From Streptomyces sp. NRRL B-1140 (GTDB lineage: Bacteria; Actinomycetota; Actinomycetes; Streptomycetales; Streptomycetaceae): a DNA stretch of 64,000 bases. The stretch lies in the NCBI RefSeq assembly GCF_001280065.1, contig NZ_LGEA01000002.1, positions 1 to 64,000 on the forward strand. The letters run 5' to 3'. The translations under genes and the position numbers were made by a program. The notes under the pieces are model-generated. The model searched no databases. It saw only the letters and a program-made list of their open reading frames with translations, and was not told the DNA's origin. This document shows, one piece after another, positions 47,962 to 57,890 of this stretch (position 1 is its first letter; each line of letters begins with the position of its first letter).

Positions 47962-50301
47962 CTACTTCCGCATGACGGCCGGTTCATGCCGGCGCAGCAG
48001 CCGCGACACGAGGAACCCGAAGAGCACCGACAGCACGACCAGCATCCCCACGTCCAGCAGCCAGGTGCCCACTTCGTGTTCGAAGAGCGGGTCCTTCGTC
48101 AGGTCGTCGGGAACGATCCGGGCGAGCTCCACGGTCCCGGCCATCGCGGCCAGCGCCCAGCGCGCCGGCACCAGCCAGCCCAGCTGCTCGAGCCCCGGGG
48201 TGTCGGCCAGCTTCAGCAGGGCGCCGCAGAACACGACCTGGACGATGGCGATGAGCACCAGCAGCGGCATCGTCACCTCTTCCTTGCGCACCAGGGCCGA
48301 GACGAGCAGACCGAGCATCATCGCGGTGAACGCGAGCAGGGCGACGGCGACCGTGATCTCCACCAGGGGCGGCATCAGCACGCCCTCGCCTCCCGGGGCG
48401 CCGAGGTCGACACCCGCCAGGGCGACCAGGGTCAGCACCACCGCCTGGAGCACGGTGATGACGCCCAGGACGATGACCTTGGACATCAGGTACGCCGATC
48501 TGGACAGGCCCACCGCCCGTTCACGCTGGTAGATCACGCGTTCCTTGACGAGTTCGCGTACGGCGTTGGCGGCCCCGGTGAGCACCGCGCCGACACACAG
48601 GATGAGCAGCGCGTTCATCGCCGTGTCCTGCGTCAGCTTGCCGCCCGCCAGGGCACGGGCCATGGCGCCCATCACGAACGGCAGGGCGATCATGATGATC
48701 AGGAAGGTGCGGTCGGCGCCGAGTGCGGCCGCGTACCGGCGTACCAGCGTGCCGAGTTGGGCGCCGCGGCTGCGCGGCCGGGGCGGGGCGGTGATGACGA
48801 CGGGCTGGGACCGGGGCCTCTGGGGCTGGGCGGAGGCGTCGGCCACGTACCGTCCATGGAAGGGCGAGGCGAGGTACTGCCCCGCCCAGTCCCGGTCCCT
48901 GTCCCGTTCGAAGGCCTCGAAGGCCTCCGGCCACTCCTCGAAGCCGAAGAAGGGCAGGGCGTCCTCGGGCGGCCCGTAATAGGCGATCTTCCCGCCTGGC
49001 GCGAGGACGAGAAGCCGGTCGCACACGTCCAGGCTGAGCACGCTGTGGGTGACGACGATGACGGTCCGGCCGTCGTCGGCCAGGCCGCGCAGCATGTGCA
49101 TCACCGAGCGGTCCATGCCGGGGTCGAGACCGGAGGTCGGCTCGTCGAGGAACAGCAGCGACGGCTTCGTGAGCAGTTCCAGGGCCACGCTGACCCGCTT
49201 GCGCTGGCCGCCGGACAGGCTGTGCACGGGCTGGTCGGCGCGCTGTTCCAGGCCCAGTTCGCGGATGACCTCGTCGACCCGGGCGCGCCGCTCGGCCTTG
49301 GCGGTGTCCTGCGGGAAGCGCAGTTCGGCGGCGTAGGAGAGCGCTTTGCGGACGGTCAGTTGCGCGTGCAGGATGTCGTCCTGCGGGACGAGGCCGATGC
49401 GCTGGCGCAGCTCGGCGTAGTCGCGATAGAGGTCGCGGCCGTCGTACAGGACGGTGCCGTGGCCCGCGGGCCGCTGGCCCGTGAGGGCGTTGAGGAGCGT
49501 GGACTTGCCGGCGCCGCTCGGGCCGACGACGGCGAGCAGGCACTTCTCCCCCACCGGGAAGGACACGTGGTCCAGCAGCGTCTTGCGGCCCCGGTCCACG
49601 GTGACGGCGAGGTCCTGCACGTCGAGGGAGACCTCGCCGGTGTCGACGTACTCCTGGAGCTGGTCCCCGACGAGGCAGAAGGCCGAGTGGCCGATGCCGA
49701 CGATGTCGCCCTCGCCGACGGGGGCAGTGGTGACGCGGCTGCCGTTGAGGTAGGTGCCGTTGTGGCTGCCCAGGTCGGTGATCTCGTAGCTTCCGTCGGC
49801 CAGGGCACGCAGTTCGGCGTGCCGGCGGGAGACCACGAGGTCGTCGATGACCAGGTCGTTGTCGGTGGCGCGGCCGATGCGGACGGTGCGGGAGGGCAAC
49901 GGCCGAACGGTCGTGGGCTGCCGGTAGGTGCCGGTGTGGGCGGGCATGGAGACGGCGGAGGGGCGTTCCGGCCTGGGTGCGGCGGGGGCGGGGCGTCCCG
50001 TCAGGGTCATGCGCGGTCCGTCGGCCGGGTTCCCGAAGCGGATGACGCTGCCGGGCCCGACGTCCCGTTCACGGATGCGGCGGCCGTCGGCGTAGGTGCC
50101 GTTGGTGCTGTCCTCGTCCTCGATGGTCCAGTGACCGTCCTCGGGCTTCAGCACCGCGTGGTGCCAGGAGACCCGGTCGTCGTCGATGACGATGTCGCAC
50201 AAGGGGTCACGCCCCACGTGGTAGTCGCGGCCCGGCATCATCACGGTGGTGCCCGTCTCCGTCTCGAGGACGAGCTCTGGTGCTACCGAGGGTTGCGCCA
50301 T
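47962..50301 (-). CDS. ABC transporter with two FHA domains fused to ATPase and permease (Rv1747-like)
   Basis: A 779-residue fusion. FHA domain 1 is at about residues 25-95 (YHVGRDPLCDIVI, HHAVL, DSTNGTYADG); FHA domain 2 is at about 140-210 (VRIGRATDNDLVI, SRRHAEL, SHNGTYLNG). FHA domains bind phosphothreonine. The ABC ATPase has Walker A GPSGAGKST, signature LSGGQRKR and Walker B LLFLDEPTSGLD. Six hydrophobic helices of an ABC2-type permease close the protein. ATG at 50301 is just after TAGAAT. It heads the operon with the repeat protein and kinase, as Rv1747 pairs with PknF. The cargo is unknown, perhaps a lipid or cell-wall component. Confidence 0.94.
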   Translation of the reverse strand: MAQPSVAPELVLETETGTTVMMPGRDYHVGRDPLCDIVIDDDRVSWHHAVLKPEDGHWTIEDEDSTNGTYADGRRIRERDVGPGSVIRFGNPADGPRMTLTGRPAPAAPRPERPSAVSMPAHTGTYRQPTTVRPLPSRTVRIGRATDNDLVIDDLVVSRRHAELRALADGSYEITDLGSHNGTYLNGSRVTTAPVGEGDIVGIGHSAFCLVGDQLQEYVDTGEVSLDVQDLAVTVDRGRKTLLDHVSFPVGEKCLLAVVGPSGAGKSTLLNALTGQRPAGHGTVLYDGRDLYRDYAELRQRIGLVPQDDILHAQLTVRKALSYAAELRFPQDTAKAERRARVDEVIRELGLEQRADQPVHSLSGGQRKRVSVALELLTKPSLLFLDEPTSGLDPGMDRSVMHMLRGLADDGRTVIVVTHSVLSLDVCDRLLVLAPGGKIAYYGPPEDALPFFGFEEWPEAFEAFERDRDRDWAGQYLASPFHGRYVADASAQPQRPRSQPVVITAPPRPRSRGAQLGTLVRRYAAALGADRTFLIIMIALPFVMGAMARALAGGKLTQDTAMNALLILCVGAVLTGAANAVRELVKERVIYQRERAVGLSRSAYLMSKVIVLGVITVLQAVVLTLVALAGVDLGAPGGEGVLMPPLVEITVAVALLAFTAMMLGLLVSALVRKEEVTMPLLVLIAIVQVVFCGALLKLADTPGLEQLGWLVPARWALAAMAGTVELARIVPDDLTKDPLFEHEVGTWLLDVGMLVVLSVLFGFLVSRLLRRHEPAVMRK

Positions 50302-50308
50302 GGTCAAA

Positions 50309-50314
50309 ATTCTA
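50309..50314 (-). promoter_or_regulatory. -10 box of the FHA-ABC operon
   Basis: TAGAAT, read on the minus strand, ends eight bases before the ATG at 50301. No ribosome binding site is seen between, so the mRNA may be leaderless or nearly so. A -35 box is unclear. Confidence 0.4.
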
Positions 50315-50356
50315 CCGATGTGACCTGGTATGCGCCTGGGCGAGAGTGGGGGGAGG

Positions 50357-50767
50357 TCAGCCGACGGTGATGCCGACGAAGGGGGCGGTGCGCTGCATCC
50401 GCAGGGCGTCCACGGACTCCGCGAGCAGTTCGTACTCGGTGGTGTCGTCGCTGGTGGCGATGCGCACCAGCCGCCCGGCCGCCAACTCCTCGGCGACCCG
50501 CTCCTGCTGGGCGGGATCGGCGCACCAGGCGCGCAGCAGCATGGGCACGTCGGGCACGGTGGGGGCGACCGGCACGAGCGAGCCCGACGGTAAGTGCTCG
50601 GCGTCCGGCCGGGGGTCGAGGCGCTGGGCGATCCAGGAGGCGCGGTCGCGCAGCCACCACAGGGCCAGGGCCAGGGTGGGCGCCCGGTAGGTGCCGAGGG
50701 GGACTCCGATCCGACGGCCGTCGCAGACTCCGTACGCCGTGACGTGGCACAGAAACTCGTCGTGCAC
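50357..50767 (-). CDS. Hypothetical protein with a TTA codon
   Basis: A 136-residue cytoplasmic protein that I do not recognise. It has an N-terminal strand region (FLCHVTAYGVCDGRRIGVPLG), a helix ALALWWLRDRASWIAQRL, and a C-terminal part with AEELAAGRLVRIATSDDTTEYELLAESVDALR that looks like an alpha/beta unit. Codon 59 is TTA (50591-50593), so it depends on the bldA leucyl-tRNA. The GTG start at 50767 has no strong ribosome binding site. It is upstream of the FHA-ABC operon in the same direction, 55 bp apart. Confidence 0.7.
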   Translation of the reverse strand: MHDEFLCHVTAYGVCDGRRIGVPLGTYRAPTLALALWWLRDRASWIAQRLDPRPDAEHLPSGSLVPVAPTVPDVPMLLRAWCADPAQQERVAEELAAGRLVRIATSDDTTEYELLAESVDALRMQRTAPFVGITVG

Positions 50768-51113
50768 GTGACCCTCCCCCGTCGCCCCGGCCCGTCCGCC
50801 GGCCGGCCTCGCCCCTTCTGCGGTCCGCGTGCTGTGCGTGAGGGCGCCGTCGCTCGATGTGAAAAGCGCCTTCGCAGGTCAGTATGTTCACTACTGAATC
50901 ACTGTCACCACGACTTTCCGGCCACTCTCCTGGCATATTCACACCCCGAGTTGGCCGAAATGCGGCGAGCAGCGGCGACGGCTCATGACTCCGGAGGTAA
51001 TCGACGCTCCCGGCGGGTGCGGGCAAGGTGGTCGTACCGGGGCGACCGAGCGCGGCACCCGGTCCCTGAACAGCAATGACGATGATGACGACCTGTCCGG
51101 AGGCTGATCGCCC
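50768..51113. other. 346-bp non-coding region
   Basis: Divergent region between the TTA-containing gene and the SnoaL-like gene. It contains an AT-richer stretch around 50858-50945 (TCAGTATGTTCACTACTGAA and GGCATATTCACACC), probably holding promoters. GGAGGCTGATCGCCC precedes the ATG at 51114. No gene, tRNA or clear operator was recognised. Confidence 0.4.
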
Positions 51114-51497
51114 ATGTCCGCAACCGCCCACCGCCACGAGGACGCCGTCGCCCGCTACTTCGAGGCCTGGAACGCCGACTCCCCGGAGGCACGCGCCAAG
51201 GCGGTCGCCGCCGCCTGGACCGAGGACGGCGGGTACACCGACCCTCTGGCCGACGTCAGCGGCCACGAGGAGATCACCGCGGTGATCGCGGCGGCCCGCG
51301 AGCAGTTCCCGGGGTTCGAGTTCCGGCTCACCGGTGGCGTCGACGGGCATCACGACATCGCCCGCTTCTCGTGGGAGCTGGTGAGCACGGCCGACGGCTC
51401 GGCACCGGTCGCCGGGTCGGATGTGATCACCCTGGACGGGCAGGGCCGGATCCGGGCCGTGTTCGGCTTCCTGGACCGGGTGCCCGCCGGGGCGTGA
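51114..51497 (+). CDS. SnoaL/NTF2-like protein
   Basis: A 127-residue protein of the cone-shaped SnoaL/NTF2-like fold: RHEDAVARYFEAWNADSP, AWTEDGGYTDPLADVSGHEEI and FPGFEFRLTGGVDGHHDIARFSWELVS are typical. Members range from polyketide cyclases and isomerases to binding proteins; the residues visible here do not fix an activity. The ribosome binding site GGAGG is well placed. It is convergent with the aldo/keto reductase, 74 bp apart. Confidence 0.88.
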   Translation: MSATAHRHEDAVARYFEAWNADSPEARAKAVAAAWTEDGGYTDPLADVSGHEEITAVIAAAREQFPGFEFRLTGGVDGHHDIARFSWELVSTADGSAPVAGSDVITLDGQGRIRAVFGFLDRVPAGA

Positions 51498-51571
51498 GTC
51501 CCGGCAGGCCCGGAGGCGTCCGCCCCCGCCCGGGTGGCCGGAGGCGGACTTCTCCGGGCACACCAGGTTCG

Positions 51572-52564
<993 letters not shown>

Positions 52565-52681
52565 CGCGACTCCAGAGGGGTTGGCACGGGCGGGAGCAAA
52601 CCGGTGTCCACTCTGGCGTGACCTGCGCCCATGCGTCCAACAGAAGAATCCGATGGAATTCAGCGGCTACGCTTCTCAGTC

Positions 52682-53599
52682 ATGGAACTGCGTCATCTGC
52701 AGCACTTCGTCGCGGTCGCCGAGGACCAGCACTTCACCCGCGCGGCGGAACGCCTTCTGGTGTCCCAGTCGGGCCTGTCGGCGTCCATCCGGGCGCTGGA
52801 GCGGGAGCTGCAGACGCCGCTGTTCGTGCGCACGACCCGCCGGGTGACGCTCACCCCGGCCGGACGGGCGCTGCTCGGTGAGGCGGAACGGATCCTCGCC
52901 CAGGTCCGCTCGGCCCACGAGGCGGTGGCCGCGGTGCAGGGCGTGCTGCGCGGGATGCTCGCGCTCGGTTCAGAGCAGTGCATCGCCGGGGTGCATGTGG
53001 CGGGGCTGCTCGCGGCCTTCCGCCTGCGCCATCCGGACGTGGAGATCTGTCTGCGGCAGGCGGGCTCGGGAGCCCTGGCGGAAGACGTGGCGGCCGGGCG
53101 CCTGGATCTGGCGTTCGCGGTACGCACCGCCCAGGAGGACACCGACCAACTGCGGACCGTACCGCTGACCTGCGAGCCGATGACTGTGCTGTGCCATCCG
53201 AGCCACCGGCTCGCGGCGGCCGGGGCCGCGGTGACGCCGGAGGATCTCGGCGGTGAGGTCTTCGTCGACTTCCACCCGGACTGGGGGCCGCGGCGCACCA
53301 CCGACGCCGCGTTCGCCGCGGCGGGCGTGCGCCGGAGCGTCGCCCTGGAGGTCAACGACGTGCACAGCCTCCTCGACCTGGTGGACGAGGATCTCGGCAT
53401 CGCCGTCGTGCCGCGCCACTTCCGGCACAAGCGCGCCTCGCTGGCCGCCCTGCCGGTGAAGGGTGCGGAAGACGCCGTGTACGAGACGGTGGCCCTGCTG
53501 CCGCCCGAGCAGGCGACCAGTCCGGCGGCCCGGGCGCTGATGGCGCTGCTGGAAACAGGGGGTCTGGCACCACCCCAGGAGGGTGTCCAGCCCTCCTGA
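52682..53599 (+). CDS. LysR family transcriptional regulator
   Basis: A 305-residue LTTR. The winged HTH is MELRHLQHFVAVAEDQHFTRAAERLLVSQSGLSASIRALE at the N-terminus; the C-terminal periplasmic-binding-like effector domain spans about residues 90-295. TACGCT (52668-52673) lies eight bases before the ATG, suggesting a leaderless transcript. LysR proteins usually control the divergent gene, here the aldo/keto reductase, with 117 bp between. The inducer is unknown. Confidence 0.92.
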   Translation: MELRHLQHFVAVAEDQHFTRAAERLLVSQSGLSASIRALERELQTPLFVRTTRRVTLTPAGRALLGEAERILAQVRSAHEAVAAVQGVLRGMLALGSEQCIAGVHVAGLLAAFRLRHPDVEICLRQAGSGALAEDVAAGRLDLAFAVRTAQEDTDQLRTVPLTCEPMTVLCHPSHRLAAAGAAVTPEDLGGEVFVDFHPDWGPRRTTDAAFAAAGVRRSVALEVNDVHSLLDLVDEDLGIAVVPRHFRHKRASLAALPVKGAEDAVYETVALLPPEQATSPAARALMALLETGGLAPPQEGVQPS

Positions 53600-53622
53600 C
53601 CGGACCCGTCCCGCGCACCAGA

Positions 53623-53652
53623 ACCGTGACCGTCCCCGAAACGGACCACGGT
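53623..53652 (+). terminator. Imperfect hairpin before the carotenoid oxygenase gene
   Basis: ACCGTG (53623-53628) pairs with CACGGT (53647-53652), and CCGT with ACGG inside, with a small asymmetric bulge. It lies 24 bp after the LysR stop and just before the CAGGAG ribosome binding site of the next gene, so it may be a terminator or a leader structure. Confidence 0.4.
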
Positions 53653-53666
53653 CAGGAGTACGGCAG

Positions 53667-55163
53667 ATGACGGATCACACACGACGGAGCGTGCTGCGCG
53701 GCGCGGCCGCGGTCACGGCGGCGGGCGCGCTCGTCGGCTCCGGCGCCGGAGCCGCTCCGGCCCTGGCGGCCCATACGGCGCCGCGCCGCTTCCCCTTCCT
53801 GGAAGGCGCGTTCGCGCCGGTCACCGAGGAGCTGACGGCCTTCGACCTGCCGGTCACCGGCCGCATCCCGCGTGAGCTGAACGGCCGCTACCTGCGCAAC
53901 GGCCCCAACGTCCTGGGCCTGGAGGACCCGCGCGCCCACCACTGGATGCTCGGCGACGGCATGGTGCACGGCGTGCGGCTGCGCGAGGGCCGTGCCGAGT
54001 GGTACCGCAACCGCTGGGTGCGCTCCTCGCAGGTGGCGGAGAAGCTCGGCGAGCCCTACCCGGGCCCGGTGCCGCCGGACGACTTCCCCTGCAACACCCA
54101 TGTGATCCCCTACCGGGGGCGGATCCTCGCGCTCCAGGAGAGCGGGCCGCTGCCGTACGAACTCGACGACGAGCTGAACACCGTCGGCACCCACGACTTC
54201 CGGGGCACCCTCAAGGGCCCGCTCACCGCGCACACGAAGTTCGACGTGCACGCGGGCGAGCTGCACGCGATCGCCTACTACCCGACGTGGGACCACGTCC
54301 GGCACCTGGTCGTCGGACCGTCGGGCCGGGTCGTGCGGATCACGAGGATCCCGGTGGCGGACGCGCCGATGATCCACGACTTCGCGCTCACCGAGAACCA
54401 CGTGGTCATCCTCGACATGCCGGTGACCTTCGACCCGGCGGGCGCCGAGCGCGGCGACCTCGTGCCCTACGTCTGGAACGACCGGCACCCGGCCAGGGTG
54501 GGCGTGCTGCCCCGCAAGGGCGGCACGGTGCGCTGGTTCGAGGTCGACCCGGTCTACTACTCGCACACGCTCAACGCGTACGACGAGGGGCCGCACATCG
54601 TCGTCGACATGACGAACTTCGACGCGCCGTTCCTCGTCGCCGGCAACGGCTCGGGCGGCCCCCACACCGCGGGCACCCCCCGTCTCGACCGCTGGACGAT
54701 CGATCTGCGGCACGGGCGGGTGCGGACCGGGACCCTCGACGACCGCCCCCAGGAGTTCCCGCGTGTCAACGAGGCACTGGTGTCCCGCCGGCACCGGTAC
54801 GGCTACTCGGCGGCGGCCGCGGAGATGTCGCTCGCCTACCAGGCGGTCGACGGCACGCCGCCCGACGGCGCCTTCGCCAACGCGCTCATCAAGCACGATC
54901 TGCTGCGCGGCACCTCCGAGGTTCACCGGCTGCCCGCGGGTGCGGCGGCGAGCGAGGCCGTGTTCGTGGCGTCCGACCCGGATGACGGGAGGACGGCGGA
55001 GGGCGACGGGTACGCGATCGCGTATGTGCACGACCCCGACCGTGGGGCGTCGGACCTGGTGATCCTCGCGGCCCAGGACTTCACCGGGGAGCCGGTGGCC
55101 CGGATCCATCTCCCGGGCCGGGTGCCGCTGGGCTTCCACGGGAGCTGGATTCCCGACGCGTGA
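53667..55163 (+). CDS. Exported carotenoid-oxygenase (apocarotenoid dioxygenase) family protein
   Basis: A 498-residue nonheme-iron oxygenase of the carotenoid cleavage family. A twin-arginine signal HTRRSVLRGAAAVTAAG precedes cleavage near PALAAHT. The seven-bladed propeller with four iron histidines is visible: KFDVHAGELHAI, APMIHDFALTENH, YYSHTLNAYD and GFHGSWIPDA. FDLPVTGRIPRELNGRYLRNGPN near the N-terminus and DGMVHGV are family hallmarks. Relatives cleave carotenoids, stilbenes or lignin-derived compounds. The Tat signal means it is folded with iron inside and acts outside the cell. The GC-rich 28-bp repeat covers its stop codon. Confidence 0.92.
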   Translation: MTDHTRRSVLRGAAAVTAAGALVGSGAGAAPALAAHTAPRRFPFLEGAFAPVTEELTAFDLPVTGRIPRELNGRYLRNGPNVLGLEDPRAHHWMLGDGMVHGVRLREGRAEWYRNRWVRSSQVAEKLGEPYPGPVPPDDFPCNTHVIPYRGRILALQESGPLPYELDDELNTVGTHDFRGTLKGPLTAHTKFDVHAGELHAIAYYPTWDHVRHLVVGPSGRVVRITRIPVADAPMIHDFALTENHVVILDMPVTFDPAGAERGDLVPYVWNDRHPARVGVLPRKGGTVRWFEVDPVYYSHTLNAYDEGPHIVVDMTNFDAPFLVAGNGSGGPHTAGTPRLDRWTIDLRHGRVRTGTLDDRPQEFPRVNEALVSRRHRYGYSAAAAEMSLAYQAVDGTPPDGAFANALIKHDLLRGTSEVHRLPAGAAASEAVFVASDPDDGRTAEGDGYAIAYVHDPDRGASDLVILAAQDFTGEPVARIHLPGRVPLGFHGSWIPDA

Positions 55164-55228
55164 TCGCCCGCGTGTGCTCCCCTGCGCGTGATCCGGGGCG
55201 TGCACTCCCCGGCGCGTGATCCCCGGCG
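55158..55228. repeat. 28-bp tandem repeat, 2.5 copies
   Basis: Units start GCGTGATC at 55158, 55186 and 55214, exactly 28 bp apart. Copies 1 and 2 match at most positions (both run GCGTGATC...GCGTG...CTCCCC...GC); the third is cut short. The repeat begins at the stop codon of the carotenoid oxygenase gene and ends near the DinB-like gene. Confidence 0.65.
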
Positions 55229-55246
55229 ATGCGCGATGGTGGAGTC

Positions 55247-55762
55247 ATGCATGCGAAGGACATCCTCATCGACGGTTTCAACCGCATCCGCGAAGAAGTC
55301 CACGCCACCGTCGAGGGGCTCGGGCCCCAGGAGCTGAGCGCCCGCCCCTCCCCCGACACCAACTCGATCGCCTGGCTGGTCTGGCACCTCACCCGCGTCC
55401 AGGACGACCACATGGCCGACGCCTTCGGTCTCGAACAGGTGTGGCTGTCGCAGGACTGGGCGAAACGCTTCGGGCTGGACCTCCCCCGGCGCGACACGGG
55501 CTACGGGCACAGCCCCGCCAAGGTCGCCCGGGTCCGCGTCGACTCGGCCGAACTGCTGACCGGCTACCACGACGCCGTGCAGGAGCAGAGTCTGGAGGCC
55601 CTGCGGGGCCTTGCCGCCAAGGACCTGGAACGCGTCATCGACGAGCGCTGGGACCCGCCGGTCACGCTGGGCGTCAGGCTGGTCAGCGTCCTGTCCGACG
55701 ATCTCCAGCACGTCGGACAGGCCGCCTACCTGCGGGGGCTGCTTCAGAGCGCGGCGGCGTAA
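55247..55762 (+). CDS. DinB-like (DUF664) metal-binding protein
   Basis: A 171-residue four-helix DinB/YfiT-like protein. The metal-binding histidines are expected in [18 protein letters not shown] and near the C-terminus in [14 protein letters not shown], both present. Members include mycothiol- and bacillithiol-dependent transferases such as maleylpyruvate isomerase-like enzymes; because Streptomyces makes mycothiol, a thiol-transferase role is possible. ATG at 55247 has GGTGGAG upstream; an ATG at 55229 is also in frame. The 3' end overlaps the convergent adenosine deaminase gene by 19 bp. Confidence 0.88.
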   Translation: MHAKDILIDGFNRIREEVHATVEGLGPQELSARPSPDTNSIAWLVWHLTRVQDDHMADAFGLEQVWLSQDWAKRFGLDLPRRDTGYGHSPAKVARVRVDSAELLTGYHDAVQEQSLEALRGLAAKDLERVIDERWDPPVTLGVRLVSVLSDDLQHVGQAAYLRGLLQSAAA

Positions 55763-56823
55763 CCGGGCAGCACCACGTCCCGGATGAGCGCGTTGCGCTC
55801 GTCGAACGGGATGAACGCGCTCTTCAGGGCATTGACGGTAACCGTGCGCAGATCCTCGACGGTCCAGCCCGCCTGCTCGACCAGCAGGGACATCTCACGG
55901 GTCATCGTGGTGCCCGACACCAGGCGGTTGTCGGTGTTGAGGGTCACGCGGAAGCCGAGGTCCTTGAGCGCGGTGATCGGGTGCTCGGCGATCGAGGTGG
56001 CGGCGCCCGTCTGGAGGTTGGACGTCGGGCACATCTCCAGCGCGATGCGCCGGTCGCGCACCCAGCCCGCGAGCCGGCCGAGCTTGCCTGCCGCGAGGTC
56101 CGGGATGTCGTCGGTGATCCGCACGCCGTGCCCGATGCGCTGGGCACCGCAGACCTGCAGGGCCTGGTGGATGCTGGGCAGGCCGTGCGCCTCACCGGCG
56201 TGGATGGTGAACGGCACGTTCTCGCGGCGCAGGTGCTCGAAGGCCGCGAGGTGGTCGGCGGGCGGGAAGCCGTCCTCGGCACCGGCGATGTCGAAGCCGA
56301 CGACACCGGCGTCGCGGAACGCCACGGCCAGATCGGCGGCCTCGCGCACCCGGTCGAACATGCGCATCCCGCACAGCAGGGTGCCGACCCGCACCGGAGT
56401 GCCCGCGGCGGCCGCCTTGGCCATGCCCGCCGCCAGGCCCTCCTGGACGGTCTCCACGACCTCGGCCATGGTCAGCTCGCCGTTGGTGTTCAGCTCGGGG
56501 GCGTAGCGGACCTCGCCGTACACGACACCGTCGGCGGCCAGGTCGAGCACGTACTCCTCGGCCGTGCGCAGCAGGCCCTCACGGGTCTGCATGACGGCGA
56601 GCGTGTGCTCGAAGGTGGCTATGTAACGCACCAGATCGCCGGAGTTGGCGGCCTCGTAGTACCAGGCGGCGAGCTCCTGCGGGTCGGTGGTGGGCAGGGT
56701 GTGGCCGACCGCCCCGGCCAGCTCCACCACGGTGGCGGGGCGCAGGCCGCCGTCGAGGTGGTCGTGCAGCACGGCTTTGGGGAGGTTGCGGATCAGGTCG
56801 TCGTCTACGCGCGTAGCAGTCAT
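55744..56823 (-). CDS. add: Adenosine deaminase
   Basis: A 359-residue TIM-barrel deaminase converting adenosine to inosine in purine salvage. Zinc and catalytic residues are present: VLHDHLDGG (HxH), [11 protein letters not shown] (His and Glu), RIGHGVRI (His) and TLNTDNR (Asp). The length is normal for bacterial ADA. ATG at 56823 follows GAAAG. The VOC gene upstream is transcribed in the same direction, 41 bp away, and may be co-transcribed. Related deaminases act on other purines or adenine derivatives, but the motif set favours adenosine. Confidence 0.92.
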   Translation of the reverse strand: MTATRVDDDLIRNLPKAVLHDHLDGGLRPATVVELAGAVGHTLPTTDPQELAAWYYEAANSGDLVRYIATFEHTLAVMQTREGLLRTAEEYVLDLAADGVVYGEVRYAPELNTNGELTMAEVVETVQEGLAAGMAKAAAAGTPVRVGTLLCGMRMFDRVREAADLAVAFRDAGVVGFDIAGAEDGFPPADHLAAFEHLRRENVPFTIHAGEAHGLPSIHQALQVCGAQRIGHGVRITDDIPDLAAGKLGRLAGWVRDRRIALEMCPTSNLQTGAATSIAEHPITALKDLGFRVTLNTDNRLVSGTTMTREMSLLVEQAGWTVEDLRTVTVNALKSAFIPFDERNALIRDVVLPGYAAAL

Positions 56824-56864
56824 GGCGGTCTTTCCTCGGGCGGGTGGTTCTGAGGGTGGAAAGG

Positions 56865-57257
56865 TCAGCCGGCGGGCTGGAGCAGATCCCAGCGGTTGCC
56901 GTACAGGTCCTGGAAGACGGCGACGGTCCCGTACGGCTCGTGCCGCGGGTCCTCCAGGAAGGTCACGCCCGCCGCGGTCATCCGGGCGTGGTCGCGGGCG
57001 AAGTCGTCGGTGTGCAGGAAGAAGCCGACCCGTCCGCCGGTCTGGTCGCCGACCCGGGCGGCCTGGGCCTCCGCCTTGGCGCGGGCCAGCAGCAGGCCGG
57101 TGCCGGTTCCCGGGGTGCCCGGTTCGACGACGACCCAGCGGGATCCGTCGGCCCGGGGCTCGTCGTCGGTGAGCCGGAATCCGAGGGCGTCGGTGTAGAA
57201 GCGGATCGCCTCGTCGTAGTCGTCGACGACGAGGGTGACCAGGGCGATACGTCTCAT
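56865..57257 (-). CDS. VOC family protein
   Basis: A 130-residue single-domain vicinal-oxygen-chelate protein: [52 protein letters not shown], and [17 protein letters not shown]. The last block carries the usual metal-ligand glutamate/aspartate position of this fold. ATG at 57257 is preceded by GAGAGG; the open frame continues upstream into AT-rich promoter sequence. It is probably co-transcribed with add, with the tautomerase gene divergent. Activity unknown. Confidence 0.87.
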   Translation of the reverse strand: MRRIALVTLVVDDYDEAIRFYTDALGFRLTDDEPRADGSRWVVVEPGTPGTGTGLLLARAKAEAQAARVGDQTGGRVGFFLHTDDFARDHARMTAAGVTFLEDPRHEPYGTVAVFQDLYGNRWDLLQPAG

Positions 57258-57395
57258 CGGGGCCTCTCGGAGCGGGCGGTTGACCGGTGAGGTTATACGT
57301 AAAACTCGACGGATGCCAACTACTCGGGCGACTTTCGCGAGCAGCTCTGTAACTACTAGTATGTACAACCCGTTTCAACCCCATCCGGAGGTCCC
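57258..57395. promoter_or_regulatory. Divergent promoter region between VOC/add and tautomerase genes
   Basis: 138 bp, AT-rich in two places: GGTTATACGTAAAACTC (57290-57306) and GTAACTACTAGTATGTACAAC. The latter has TAGTAT, a possible -10 box for the tautomerase gene, and the former, read in reverse, gives a possible -10 for the VOC gene. CCGGAGGTCCC is the ribosome binding site for the tautomerase. Confidence 0.4.
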
Positions 57396-57800
57396 ATGCC
57401 TTTCGTCCGCATCGACACGCTCCACGCCGGACCCGAACGCCTGGCAGCACTCGGTCGTGCCGTGCACGACGCCCTGACCGAGACGATCGGCATCCCGCCC
57501 GACGACCGGTTCCAGGTCCTCGTGGACCACGACGGCACGAGCGGCACCCTGCGCTACGACGACTACCTCGGCGTACACCGCGACGAGGGCATCGCCTACA
57601 TCGCGATCACCCTGCGCTCCGGCCGTACGCCCGCCCGGAAACAGGCGCTGTACCGCCGGACCGCCGAGCTCGCGCAGGCATACGCGGGCACCGAGCCGCG
57701 GAACGTGTTCATCGTGCTGACCGAGAACGAGTCGGCCGACTGGTCGCTGGGCGGGGGTGTGGCGCAGTACCTGGACAGCCCTGAGTCTCCGGCGACCTAG
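57396..57800 (+). CDS. Tautomerase family protein
   Basis: A 134-residue protein of the 4-oxalocrotonate tautomerase/MIF superfamily. After removal of Met1 the amino-terminal proline (MPFVRID) would be the catalytic base. The sequence contains two beta-alpha-beta units typical of the longer cis-CaaD/MSAD-like members: [25 protein letters not shown] and [25 protein letters not shown], ending [17 protein letters not shown]. The GGAGG ribosome binding site fits ATG 57396. It is a probable isomerase or dehalogenase-like enzyme of unknown substrate. Confidence 0.9.
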   Translation: MPFVRIDTLHAGPERLAALGRAVHDALTETIGIPPDDRFQVLVDHDGTSGTLRYDDYLGVHRDEGIAYIAITLRSGRTPARKQALYRRTAELAQAYAGTEPRNVFIVLTENESADWSLGGGVAQYLDSPESPAT

Positions 57801-57890
57801 GGGTGCCGCCGCGCCGGATGCGCCCCGGCCGGGAGGCGCACAGGATGGAAGCGAAGGGTGGGTCGCCGTGCGGGGTGTACCGAGAAGGGG

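Noticed and set aside
47527..50370. 947-codon open frame on the plus strand opposite the FHA-ABC gene
   Set aside because: Its translation is low-complexity (Gly/His/Asp/Gln-rich) with no domain. The minus strand carries two FHA domains, an ATPase and membrane helices.
50594..51079. Plus-strand frame through the 50.8-51.1 kb intergenic region
   Set aside because: It has no ribosome binding site, mixed composition and no domain, and its first third is antisense to the TTA-containing gene.
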